Part shown: piece by piece, positions 6,790 to 14,125 of the stretch
Numbering within the stretch: position 1 is the first letter of the stretch
How the letters are laid out: every line of letters begins with the position of its first letter
Assembly (NCBI GenBank): GCA_015657735.1
Contig: SSSX01000014.1
Coordinates: 1 to 14,681 of the forward strand
Source: Zoogloeaceae bacterium
GTDB taxonomy: Bacteria > Pseudomonadota > Gammaproteobacteria > Burkholderiales > Rhodocyclaceae
Reading direction: 5' to 3'
DNA: 14,681 bases
The notes under the pieces: model-generated
Told to the model about the DNA's origin: nothing
What the model saw: only the letters and a program-made list of their open reading frames with translations
Database searches by the model: none
Made by a program: the position numbers and the translations under genes

Positions 6790-9309
6790 ATGAGCAAGCA
6801 GCTGATCATTGCGGAGAAACCCTCGGTCGCGGCGGATATCGCCCGGGCCCTCGGCGGCTTCACCAAGGAAAAGGACTATTTCGAGTCCGACCATTTCGTG
6901 CTGTCGTCGGCGGTCGGCCACCTGCTCGAACTCTCGGTGCCGGCCGAATTCGAGGTCAAGCGCGGCAAGTGGTCCTTCGCGCACCTGCCGGTCATCCCGC
7001 CGCATTTCGCGCTGAACCCCATCGAGAAGACCGAGGACCGCCTCAAGCTCCTCACCCGCCTCATCAAGCGCAAGGACGTCAGCGGTCTCATCAACGCCTG
7101 TGACGCGGGGCGCGAGGGGGAGCTGATCTTCAGCTTCATCGCCCAGCACGCCGGCACCAGCAAGCCGGTGCAGCGCCTGTGGCTGCAGTCGATGACCGCC
7201 GGGGCGATCCGCGACGGCTTCGTCCAGCTGCGCGCCGCCGCCGAAGTCGAAGGCCTGCGCGCCGCCGCGGTGTGCCGCGCCGAGAGCGACTGGCTGATCG
7301 GCATCAACGGCACGCGGGCGATGACCGCCTTCAACTCCAAGACCGGCGGTTTCCACCTCACCACCGTTGGCCGCGTGCAGACGCCGACGCTGGCCATCGT
7401 TGTTGAGCGCGAAGAAAAAATCCGCGCCTTCAAGCCCACCAATTACTGGGAGCTGGAAGCCAGCTTCGGCTGCCAGGCCGGCGCCTACGTCGGCCGCTGG
7501 TTCGACGAGGGCTTCAAGAAGCCCGACGAGGGCGCGCCGCTGTTCGAGCACGCCACCGCCTTCCGCCTGTGGGACAAAGCCCGCGCCGAGGCGATCAAGG
7601 CCCGCTGCGAAGGCAAGCCGGGTACGGTGGAGGAAGAATCCAAGCCGTCGACGCAGCTCTCGCCGCTGCTGTTCGACCTCACCTCGCTGCAGCGCGAGGC
7701 CAACGGCCGCTTCGGCTTCTCGGCCCGCACCACGCTGCAGCTCGCTCAGGCGCTCTACGAAAAGCACAAGGTGCTGACCTACCCGCGGACCGACGCCCGC
7801 GCGCTGCCCGAAGACTACGTCGGCCAGGTGCCGGGCATCCTCGGCGGCTTGCCGGACACCTACGCGCCGTTCGCCAACGAGATCGTCAAGCACGGCTGGG
7901 CCAAGCCCAACAAACGCATCTTCAACAACGCCAAGATCTCCGATCACTTCGCGATCATCCCCACCGGCACGGCGCCGAAGAGCCTGTCCGAAGCCGAGGC
8001 GAAGATTTACGACCTCGTCACCCGGCGCTTCCTGGCGGTGTTCTACCCGGCGGCCGAATACCGCGTGACGACCCGCATCACCCGCGTCGAAGGCGAAGCC
8101 TTCAAGACCGAGGGCAAGGTGCTGGTCAATGCGGGCTGGCTGGCGGTGTATGGCAAGGCGGCGGCCAACGACGACGATGCCGAAGGCGGCCCGCAGCTGG
8201 TGGCGGTGGCGCCCGGCGAGAAGGTGAGCACCGACGAGATCCTGGTCAAGGCGCTGGTCACCAAGCCGCCGGCGCGCTTCAACGAAGCCACGCTGCTGTC
8301 GGCGATGGAAGGGGCCGGCAAGATGGTGGACGACGAGGAGCTGCGCGCCGCGATGGCCGGCCGCGGCCTCGGCACCCCGGCGACCCGCGCCCAGATCATC
8401 GAGAACCTGATCGGCGAAACCTACATCCTGCGCGACGGCAAGGAGCTGATCCCGACCGCCAAGGCCTTCTCGCTGATCACGCTGCTGCGCGGCCTCGGCA
8501 CCAACGAGCTGACCTCGCCCGAGCTCACCGGCGAATGGGAGCACAAGCTTGCGCAGATGGAACGCGGCGCGCTGTCGCGGGCCGAGTTCATGGACCACAT
8601 CCAGGCCATGACCCGCGACATCGTCGAGCGCGCCAAGCGCTACGAGTCCGACACCGTGCCCGGCGACTTCGCGACGCTGGCCACGCCGTGCCCGCGGTGC
8701 GGCGGCATCGTGAAAGAGAACTACAAGAAGTTCGCCTGCCAGAGCTGCGACTGGAACGCCTGGAAGATCGTCGCCGGCCGCCAGTTCGAGATCGACGAGA
8801 TCGAAACCCTGCTCGCCACCGGGCGGGTGGGTCCGCTGCTGGGTTTCCGCAACAAGATGGGGCGGCTCTTCAACGCCGAAATCCGCCTCAACGACGACAA
8901 GCAGCCCGAGTTCGATTTCGGCCAGCCGAAGGAGGACGAGGCTGCCGAACCGGTCGATTTCTCGGCGCAGGAAGCGCTCGGCGCCTGCCCGAAGTGCGCC
9001 TCGCGGGTCTTCGAACACGGTCTGGCCTACGTCTGCGAGAAGTCGGTGGGGCCGGACAAATCCTGCGACTTCCGCTCCGGCAAGATCATTCTGCAGCAAC
9101 CGATCGAACGGGAGCAGATGCACAAGCTCCTCGAAACGGGCCGTACCGAACTGCTCAAGGGTTTCGTCTCGAGCCGCACCAAGCGCAAGTTCTCGGCCTT
9201 CCTGGTGCGCGGCGACGACGGCAAGGTCGGCTTCGAGTTCGAGAAGAAGGAACCCAAGACGCCGGCCGCCAAGAAGCCGGCCACCCGCAAGAAGGCGGCG
9301 GCCGAGTAG
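6790..9309 (+). CDS. topB: DNA topoisomerase III with C-terminal zinc-finger extension
   Basis: This type IA topoisomerase cuts one DNA strand through a 5'-phosphotyrosine and passes another strand through the gap. The 839-residue product opens with the Toprim domain: LIIAEKPSVAADIA (catalytic Glu 9) and CDAGREGEL (104-112). The second acidic position of the usual DxD motif is Gly 107, as I recall for topoisomerase III proteins of the DAGREGE type. VGRVQTPTLAIV (193-204) and the active-site block TYPRTD, with nucleophile Tyr 331, follow. GRGLGTPATRAQIIENL is the conserved type IA block further on. Beyond the core are cysteine clusters near 634 (CPRCGG ... CQSC) and 733 (CPKC ... C ... C), typical of topoisomerase zinc fingers, and a Lys/Ala-rich tail likely to bind DNA. 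It is longer than E. coli TopB (653). The ATG gives the exact family N-terminus. It follows smg after 85 bases. Confidence 0.93.
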   Translation: MSKQLIIAEKPSVAADIARALGGFTKEKDYFESDHFVLSSAVGHLLELSVPAEFEVKRGKWSFAHLPVIPPHFALNPIEKTEDRLKLLTRLIKRKDVSGLINACDAGREGELIFSFIAQHAGTSKPVQRLWLQSMTAGAIRDGFVQLRAAAEVEGLRAAAVCRAESDWLIGINGTRAMTAFNSKTGGFHLTTVGRVQTPTLAIVVEREEKIRAFKPTNYWELEASFGCQAGAYVGRWFDEGFKKPDEGAPLFEHATAFRLWDKARAEAIKARCEGKPGTVEEESKPSTQLSPLLFDLTSLQREANGRFGFSARTTLQLAQALYEKHKVLTYPRTDARALPEDYVGQVPGILGGLPDTYAPFANEIVKHGWAKPNKRIFNNAKISDHFAIIPTGTAPKSLSEAEAKIYDLVTRRFLAVFYPAAEYRVTTRITRVEGEAFKTEGKVLVNAGWLAVYGKAAANDDDAEGGPQLVAVAPGEKVSTDEILVKALVTKPPARFNEATLLSAMEGAGKMVDDEELRAAMAGRGLGTPATRAQIIENLIGETYILRDGKELIPTAKAFSLITLLRGLGTNELTSPELTGEWEHKLAQMERGALSRAEFMDHIQAMTRDIVERAKRYESDTVPGDFATLATPCPRCGGIVKENYKKFACQSCDWNAWKIVAGRQFEIDEIETLLATGRVGPLLGFRNKMGRLFNAEIRLNDDKQPEFDFGQPKEDEAAEPVDFSAQEALGACPKCASRVFEHGLAYVCEKSVGPDKSCDFRSGKIILQQPIEREQMHKLLETGRTELLKGFVSSRTKRKFSAFLVRGDDGKVGFEFEKKEPKTPAAKKPATRKKAAAE

Positions 9310-9331
9310 CGCGCGCCATCCGGCGCCGGAA

Positions 9332-9366
9332 AATGAAATGCCCGCCGTGTCGGCGGGCATTTCATT
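9332..9366. terminator. Bidirectional terminator between topoisomerase and HDOD genes
   Basis: A perfect 16-bp inverted repeat (9332-9347 and 9351-9366) has a three-base loop, TGT. The inner part is GC-rich (GCCCGCCG) and the outer part AT-rich (AATGAAAT / ATTTCATT), so the T-rich arm emerges last in either direction. It lies 22 bases after the topoisomerase stop and 30 bases after the stop of the converging HDOD gene, so it can serve both. Confidence 0.88.
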
Positions 9367-9396
9367 GTCAGCGGCCGGGATGCGCCGGCCGACTGG

Positions 9397-10254
9397 CTAA
9401 CGCAGCGCGGCGGCAACGATCTCGCGGAATTCGTCCAGATCGGCGTCGGAGGTGCCGAGGAAGGTTCTGGCGTCGTCGAAGGGGCGGCCGCCGACCGGAT
9501 CGGCATCCTTGCTGAATTCGGCGAGGACGTGCTCGGCGATCAGCGTGACGGCGATCAGCGCCAGCGCGTCGGACGGCAGTTCGCTTTCGGGCAGGATGTA
9601 AAGTTCCGGATCGTGATGGTAGCGGATCGCCGCGGCGATCTTCGACGGCAGCCCCCAGCTGCGCGCCAGCAGCCAGCCGGCCACCGCGTGGTCGCAGCGG
9701 AAACGCTCCTGTTCGACGCGGACCAGCGCGGTGCCGCGGTCGGTGGCCGCTGCGTAAAGCGCCGCGTAGTCGGCGAAGTTGCTCATCATCACCGGCACCG
9801 CGGCGTCGTGGAACAGCGCGTAGGTGTAGGCGCCGTCGGCCGAGATGCCGACATGCTTGCGCGCCAGCAGGCCGGTGGCCAGCGCGAGGGTCGAGGCCCG
9901 CGACCAGAAACTCTCCATCAGTCCGGCCGGCAGGTCGCTGCTCGAATTGCGCAGCGCGACCGCAATCACCACACTGAGAATGTTGCTGATGCCCAGCCGG
10001 CCCACCGCCTGCTGCACGCTGCGCACCGCCGCGCCGCTGCCGAACATCGGCGAGTTGGCGAGCTTGACGGCCATCGCCGACATGCCGACGTCGGAGGCCA
10101 GAATGCGGGTCAGCACCTTGATCGACGGCTCGTCGCGCTGGGCTTCGCGCATGGATTCGGTGACGATGGCCGGACAAGCGGGAATGCGGACCGCGGCGAG
10201 GGCTTCGTTCAGCTCTGCGTGGGTGAGCGGGGACGGGGTCGTGGCTGTGTTCAT
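9397..10254 (-). CDS. HDOD domain-containing protein
   Basis: This 285-residue cytosolic protein consists essentially of one HDOD domain (about 22-225), a relative of the HD-GYP phosphodiesterase fold that usually lacks a full metal site and is thought to act in signalling. Visible family features: the helical opening IPACPAIV, the block ILASDVGMSAMAVKLANSPMFG (51-72), AVGRLGISNI, the FWSRA motif (116-120), ALFHDAAVPVM (146-156), and RCDHAVAGWLLARSWGLP (187-203) followed by IAAAIRYHHDP (207-216). Some HD residues remain (His 149-Asp 150, His 189, His 213, His 214), but there is no GYP motif, so catalysis is doubtful. It is a single-gene unit, converging on the topoisomerase and diverging from the membrane-protein gene. 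The pathway it serves is unknown. Confidence 0.93.
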   Translation of the reverse strand: MNTATTPSPLTHAELNEALAAVRIPACPAIVTESMREAQRDEPSIKVLTRILASDVGMSAMAVKLANSPMFGSGAAVRSVQQAVGRLGISNILSVVIAVALRNSSSDLPAGLMESFWSRASTLALATGLLARKHVGISADGAYTYALFHDAAVPVMMSNFADYAALYAAATDRGTALVRVEQERFRCDHAVAGWLLARSWGLPSKIAAAIRYHHDPELYILPESELPSDALALIAVTLIAEHVLAEFSKDADPVGGRPFDDARTFLGTSDADLDEFREIVAAALR

Positions 10255-10287
10255 GACGGTATGGGCCTGCAGCGCTTGAGTTTTACG

Positions 10288-10315
10288 ATTTTATTGAATA
10301 AATCAATTTTGCCAA
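10288..10315 (-). promoter_or_regulatory. Sigma70-type promoter of the HDOD gene
   Basis: On the minus strand, TTGGCA (10315-10310; five of six match the -35 consensus) and TAAAAT (10293-10288; five of six match the -10 consensus) are separated by 16 bases. They sit in an AT-rich island that stands out from the GC-rich surroundings. Transcription would begin near 10281, about 27 bases before the HDOD ATG. A 13-base palindrome, TTTATTGAATAAA (10290-10302), overlaps the -10 and spacer and could be an operator. Confidence 0.65.
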
Positions 10316-10333
10316 TTAAAGATTTCACATTTC

Positions 10334-10867
10334 ATGGCTCGTCGTTTTGATCAACCTGCCACCGGCAGTCCCGTGGTGACCCTTCTCGCCACGCTGGCTT
10401 TTGTGGTTTCCCAGTTCCACCTCGGCTACCTGCTCCACCAATTACGACCGAATGTTCTCGTTCTGCAGTTAACTTTCGACGCCGATCGGTACTGGGCGAT
10501 CCTGCAGGCGTGGGGCGACGACGGCTTGCGGGCGTACCGCGCGCATTTCCCGTACGACTTCGCCCATCTTTTCATCTACGCGCTGTTTGGCCGGGTGCTG
10601 GCAACCCGCGCCGGCCTCTTCGCGCCGGACGAAGCGTGGGCCGCCCGCTGCTGCGCCTGGTTGCTGCCGGTGGCGGCGCTTTTCGATCTGGCCGAGAACC
10701 TGCTGCAGCTCCATCTGCTGGCCGGTCCGGCGGGGGCGCCGGACGTCGCGGTGCCGCTGTCGGCCGGCTGTTCGGCGGTCAAATGGGGGCTGGCCGCGTT
10801 GTTTGCGCTGCTGATCGGCGCACGGGTCGCGCGTAAATGTGCCCGAATCGGGCGTGCGTCACAGTGA
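10334..10867 (+). CDS. Four-helix integral membrane protein, unknown function
   Basis: This 177-residue hydrophobic protein has four likely membrane helices (about 14-36, 76-92, 105-130 and 148-168). Between helices 1 and 2 lies a soluble loop rich in aromatic and charged residues (LTFDADRYWAILQAWGDDG ... YRAHFPYDFAH). Polar motifs sit at helix boundaries: FDLAEN (117-122) and SAVKW (147-151). This spacing resembles a widespread family of small uncharacterised membrane proteins with a D-x-x-EN ... KW pattern, but I cannot name a function. The C-terminus is basic, which suggests it faces the cytoplasm. The ATG at 10334 follows an AT-rich stretch without a clear ribosome binding site, and a weak forward promoter (TTGAAT 10294-10299, TAAAGA 10317-10322) would leave almost no leader. 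It lies 55 bases before the DUF1631 gene and may share its transcript. Confidence 0.8.
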   Translation: MARRFDQPATGSPVVTLLATLAFVVSQFHLGYLLHQLRPNVLVLQLTFDADRYWAILQAWGDDGLRAYRAHFPYDFAHLFIYALFGRVLATRAGLFAPDEAWAARCCAWLLPVAALFDLAENLLQLHLLAGPAGAPDVAVPLSAGCSAVKWGLAALFALLIGARVARKCARIGRASQ

Positions 10868-10922
10868 GGCGGTGGGGTGGGTTGTATAACGCTACGTCAA
10901 CTCATCTTGAAATTATGTGTCC

Positions 10923-12878
10923 ATGCCTCACCGTCCACGCTCCCGCGCCGCGCCGGCCGATGCTGCCAGCCAGCTTCTCGCCCGCGGCCGCGAGGGTTTC
11001 CTGCAGACCCTGCGCAACGCCGCCAGCGAGGTGATCCGCCATCCGGCGTGGCTGGATGTGCTGACCGCGGCGGCGGGCCGCTGTTTCGACGAACTCGCCG
11101 GCGGCCGCAAGGCCGGGCGGGGCGGGGCGCCGATCGGGCTGGTGCGGGTTGCCGAAGCGGATTACTCGATCGCGCTGATCAATCTCGACCAGCGGCTGCA
11201 GGATTTTTGCGGGCGCGAACTGGCCAGTCTGCACCGGCGCATGCGCCAGATCCTCGCCGACGGCGGGCTCGAGCTGGGCGACGAGTCGCCGCTCGGCACC
11301 GCCACGGTGTGCCGGGCGTTGCGGGCGCTGAAAGAAGCCGAGCACCTCAGCCCCGACGAAGCGCTGCAGCTCGTGCGCCAGCTGGACCTGCCGCTGCGCC
11401 GCCATCTGGCCGATTTCTACCGTGATCTGGATCATGCGCTGGCCGGCGGCCTGCGCGCCGTCCGCCGGGAGCGCCCGGCGGTTGCGGCGGCGGTGTCCGC
11501 CGACGAGTGGACCGACACCCCGGCGGCCCGCGCCAGCCTGCCGATCGATCCGGTGGACGCGCTGCGGCTGGCGGTGCTCGGCCGCCGCGAGGCGCAGCCG
11601 GCGCCGTCCGCCAGCCTCGATCCGGCGCTCGCCTCGGTGCTGCTCGAGCGCATCGAGGCGTGGCTCGGCGAACGGCACCGCTTCGGCACCGGCGTGCCGG
11701 TGTCGCTCGGCGCCAGCGAGCTCGGTGCGCTGCTCAGCCCGCAGCAGGCGGCGGCGGTGGAAGTCGTCGAAACGGTGTGCACCTTTGCCGAGAACGCGCC
11801 GTCGCTGCCGGCGGCGGTCCGCGGCTTGTTCACCGGGCTGCGCGTGCCGCTGCTGCGTCTGGCGCTGCGCAGCGAGAAACTGCTGTCGCTGGAACGTCAT
11901 CCGGCCCTGCGGCTGGTCGACCGCATCGCCGCCGTCGGCCGCACGCTGCCGCCCGATTGCACGCTCGATCTGCCGGTGTGCCGCGGTCTGGCGTCGATGG
12001 TGCGCTCGCTCGGCCGGCTGCCGCGGCCGGCGCGCAGCGATTTCGAAATGGCGCTGGCGGTGCTGGAAGCCCTGCTGGCAACCCGCCAGCGCGGCGCGCT
12101 GACCCGTGCCGCCGCGCACATCGAGGCGGCGCTGCGCATGGAGCGCCGCGAGGTGGCGCTGCACCAGGCCAGCCGGGCGGTGTATCTGCTGGTCGGCCAG
12201 GAGCCGCCGAGTGCCGCGCGCAACCTCCTCGAACGCTACTGGGTGCACGTGCTGGCCAAGGCGGTCTACCTCTACGGACTCGACAGCCCGCAGTGGGCGG
12301 CCCGCCTGCTCACCGCCAACCGTCTGCTGGCCAGCGCGCTGACGCCGGCCGACGAGGCGGCCAGACTCCGCCTCGCCGCCGAGTTTCCGGCTATCGTCTA
12401 CGAGCTCGACGAAGGCCTGACCTGGATCGCGCTGCCGGCGCGTCAGGCCGGCGCCGCGCTGGCGTCCTGCCAGACCATGCACGCCAGCCTGCTGGCCGGC
12501 GAGTCACCGCCGGTGCCGACCCTGCGCCGCGCCAGCTCGCCACCGACCCTCGGCGCCCCGGCCGGCAGCCCCGGCCTGCGGACCCTCAAGCACAAGCAGT
12601 ACGTCGCCGGCGAACTGTCGCCGCCCCCCGAGTGGGCGCTGCTGCAGCCCGGCGACAGCGTCGCCATCGGCCTGCCCGACGGCAAGGTGATGCGCGGTTA
12701 CGTCGCCCACCTGGCGCCGGCCGGGCAGGTCATGCTGATCTCCGACGGCGACCGCAACGCGGTGCTGGCCATCACCGCCCGCGCCCTCGCCCAGCAGTGC
12801 AGCGCCGCCGGCACGCAGATGTTCGGCGACGAATCGATCGTCGACCAGGCCACGACCGACCGCCTGATCAACCCGTAA
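10923..12878 (+). CDS. DUF1631 family protein
   Basis: This large (651 residues) soluble, mostly helical protein of unknown function is recognised as DUF1631 from three blocks. Near the N-terminus is LVRVAEADYSIALINLDQRL, then an RELASLHRRM stretch and SPLGTATVCRAL. In the middle is LPAAVRGLFTGLRVPLLRLAL followed by the HPALRLVDRIAAVGR motif. The C-terminal part looks beta-rich (LLQPGDSVAIGLPDGKV ... GQVMLISDGDRNAVL) and resembles the small barrel at the end of other DUF1631 proteins. There is no signal peptide or membrane helix. It is somewhat shorter than the 700-plus residues I recall for other members. The ATG at 10923 is preferred; an in-frame GTG at 10917 would add two residues, and neither start has a convincing ribosome binding site. 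It lies downstream of the membrane protein, with VanZ following after a hairpin-containing gap. Confidence 0.88.
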   Translation: MPHRPRSRAAPADAASQLLARGREGFLQTLRNAASEVIRHPAWLDVLTAAAGRCFDELAGGRKAGRGGAPIGLVRVAEADYSIALINLDQRLQDFCGRELASLHRRMRQILADGGLELGDESPLGTATVCRALRALKEAEHLSPDEALQLVRQLDLPLRRHLADFYRDLDHALAGGLRAVRRERPAVAAAVSADEWTDTPAARASLPIDPVDALRLAVLGRREAQPAPSASLDPALASVLLERIEAWLGERHRFGTGVPVSLGASELGALLSPQQAAAVEVVETVCTFAENAPSLPAAVRGLFTGLRVPLLRLALRSEKLLSLERHPALRLVDRIAAVGRTLPPDCTLDLPVCRGLASMVRSLGRLPRPARSDFEMALAVLEALLATRQRGALTRAAAHIEAALRMERREVALHQASRAVYLLVGQEPPSAARNLLERYWVHVLAKAVYLYGLDSPQWAARLLTANRLLASALTPADEAARLRLAAEFPAIVYELDEGLTWIALPARQAGAALASCQTMHASLLAGESPPVPTLRRASSPPTLGAPAGSPGLRTLKHKQYVAGELSPPPEWALLQPGDSVAIGLPDGKVMRGYVAHLAPAGQVMLISDGDRNAVLAITARALAQQCSAAGTQMFGDESIVDQATTDRLINP

Positions 12879-12917
12879 CGGGCGCGCGCCGCGTCGCCGC
12901 GGCGGCGGCCGGGCACT

Positions 12918-12937
12918 GCCGGACGGGACTGTCCGGC
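12918..12937. other. Hairpin in the DUF1631-vanZ gap
   Basis: GCCGGAC (12918-12924) and GTCCGGC (12931-12937) form a perfect 7-bp stem with a six-base loop, 40 bases after the DUF1631 stop. No T run follows, so it is not a standard terminator. It ends 13 bases before the candidate vanZ -10 box and overlaps where a -35 box would lie, so it could be a weak terminator, an operator or a chance GC-rich palindrome. Confidence 0.4.
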
Positions 12938-12949
12938 GGCCATCCCGGC

Positions 12950-12955
12950 TAGAAT
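12950..12955 (+). promoter_or_regulatory. Candidate -10 box of the vanZ-like gene
   Basis: TAGAAT matches five of six bases of TATAAT in an otherwise GC-rich gap. No good -35 box is visible at the proper distance. It overlaps the first in-frame ATG (12954), so if it is used, transcription would begin at about 12962, right at the second in-frame ATG (12963). Confidence 0.4.
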
Positions 12956-12962
12956 GCGTCCC

Positions 12963-14054
12963 ATGCCCCGCCGCAGTTCACCTCTTGCCGCCTGGTTCGC
13001 CGCCGCCATCGGCATCCTGATCGTCTACGCCTGCCTGCACCCGTTCACCGGCTGGCGCGATCCCGGTCTGCCGCCGTTCTACTTTCTCGACCTACCGTGG
13101 CCGCGCTATTTCACGTGGATCGACCTCACTGTGAATGTGGTCGGCATCGTGCCGTTCAGCTTCGCGCTGGTGGCGGCGCTGCCGTCGCGGCTGTCGAAGG
13201 GCGCGGCGGTGGCGGTGGCGATCCTGATCACTTTCGTCCTCAGTCTGTCGGTCGAAACCCTGCAGAACTACCTGCCCAGCCGCGTCCCGTCGAATGTGGA
13301 TGTCGGCTGCAACACCCTCGGCGGGGTGCTCGGCGCGCTGGCCGGCGGGCGCTGGGGCGGGCGCCTGTTCGATCCGCGCAGCGGCCTGACCCGCTGGCGC
13401 AAGCGGCGCATCGTCGCCGGCCACGTCGGCGAGATCGGACTGGTGGTGCTGGGGTTATGGCTGCTGACCCTGCTGACGCCGGAAAGCCTGCTGTTCGCCA
13501 CCGGCGACCTGCGCCGCCTGTTCGATCTGCCGACGCCGCTGCAATTCAACCCGACCCGCTTCGTCAAGGTCGAAGCGGCCATCGCCGCCAGCCAGCTCGT
13601 CGCGGTCGGACTCACCGCCCGCTGCATCATGCGCCAGTTCAGCCCGTGGCCGCTGCTCGCCCTGATCGTGCTCGGCCTCGGCGCCAAGACCCTCGCCTCG
13701 GCCACCTTCTTCGCGCCGGGCGACCCGCTGCACTGGGCCACGCCGGGCGGGCAGATCGGCCTCGTCGGCGGCGTCGCGCTGCTCGGCATCTGTCTGCTGC
13801 TGCCGGTGCGCTGCCACGCGATGCTGGCCGGCATGGCGCTGCTGGTCGGCACCGCGCTGGTCAACCTGGCGCCCGAAAACCCCTTCCTGCCCAGCGATGC
13901 GGCGCTGATCCGGCAGGGCAACTTCCTCAACTTCCACGGCCTGACCCAGCTCACCGCCAGCCTGTGGCCTTTCGTCGCCTTTGCCTATCTGGGTCTGCTC
14001 GGCGCCAGCGCGGCGCGCGATCCCTACCTGCGCGACCCCCTCCGCGGGCGCTGA
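12963..14054 (+). CDS. VanZ-like integral membrane protein
   Basis: This 363-residue protein has an N-terminal VanZ-like domain (about 8-130) and several more membrane helices behind it. The first helix (LAAWFAAAIGILIVYACLHPF) is followed by the domain's signature. That comprises VNVVGIVPFSF (57-67), a helix ending SLSVETLQNYLPSR with Glu 98 and Gln 101, then Asp 113 and Asn 117 in NVDVGCNTLGG. The C-terminal half adds about five hydrophobic segments, so it is longer than VanZ itself. VanZ raises teicoplanin resistance in enterococci by an unclear mechanism; proteobacterial homologues have no assigned function, and resistance should not be inferred. An ATG at 12954 would add three residues but overlaps the candidate -10 box, so 12963 is preferred. 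The gene ends 71 bases before the ferredoxin, with a short GC hairpin (14057-14071) after its stop. Confidence 0.85.
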   Translation: MPRRSSPLAAWFAAAIGILIVYACLHPFTGWRDPGLPPFYFLDLPWPRYFTWIDLTVNVVGIVPFSFALVAALPSRLSKGAAVAVAILITFVLSLSVETLQNYLPSRVPSNVDVGCNTLGGVLGALAGGRWGGRLFDPRSGLTRWRKRRIVAGHVGEIGLVVLGLWLLTLLTPESLLFATGDLRRLFDLPTPLQFNPTRFVKVEAAIAASQLVAVGLTARCIMRQFSPWPLLALIVLGLGAKTLASATFFAPGDPLHWATPGGQIGLVGGVALLGICLLLPVRCHAMLAGMALLVGTALVNLAPENPFLPSDAALIRQGNFLNFHGLTQLTASLWPFVAFAYLGLLGASAARDPYLRDPLRGR

Positions 14055-14081
14055 AATCCGCCGCCGGCGGAACGATTGACC

Positions 14082-14087
14082 GATAAT
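14082..14087 (+). promoter_or_regulatory. Candidate -10 box for the ferredoxin gene
   Basis: GATAAT matches five of six bases of the sigma70 -10 consensus and lies in the 71-base gap between the VanZ-like gene and the ferredoxin gene. Transcription would begin near 14094, leaving about 32 bases of leader that include the GGAGA ribosome binding site. No convincing -35 box is present 16-18 bases upstream, so the assignment is weak. Confidence 0.35.
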
Positions 14088-14125
14088 CGCAGTCATTCCC
14101 AGAACCGACCGCGGAGACGCCCCCG

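Noticed and set aside
6652..9360. A 902-codon open frame on the minus strand opposite the topoisomerase gene
   Set aside because: It mirrors a complete topoisomerase III and its translation has the Gly/Arg/Val/Asp bias of antisense frames, with no domain.
10902..12482. A 526-codon minus-strand open frame opposite DUF1631
   Set aside because: Antisense shadow rich in Arg, Gln and Ala; the plus-strand frame carries the recognisable family blocks.
11507..12952. A 481-codon plus-strand frame inside and past DUF1631
   Set aside because: Out-of-frame reading of the DUF1631 gene, Arg/Pro/Ala-rich and without any domain.
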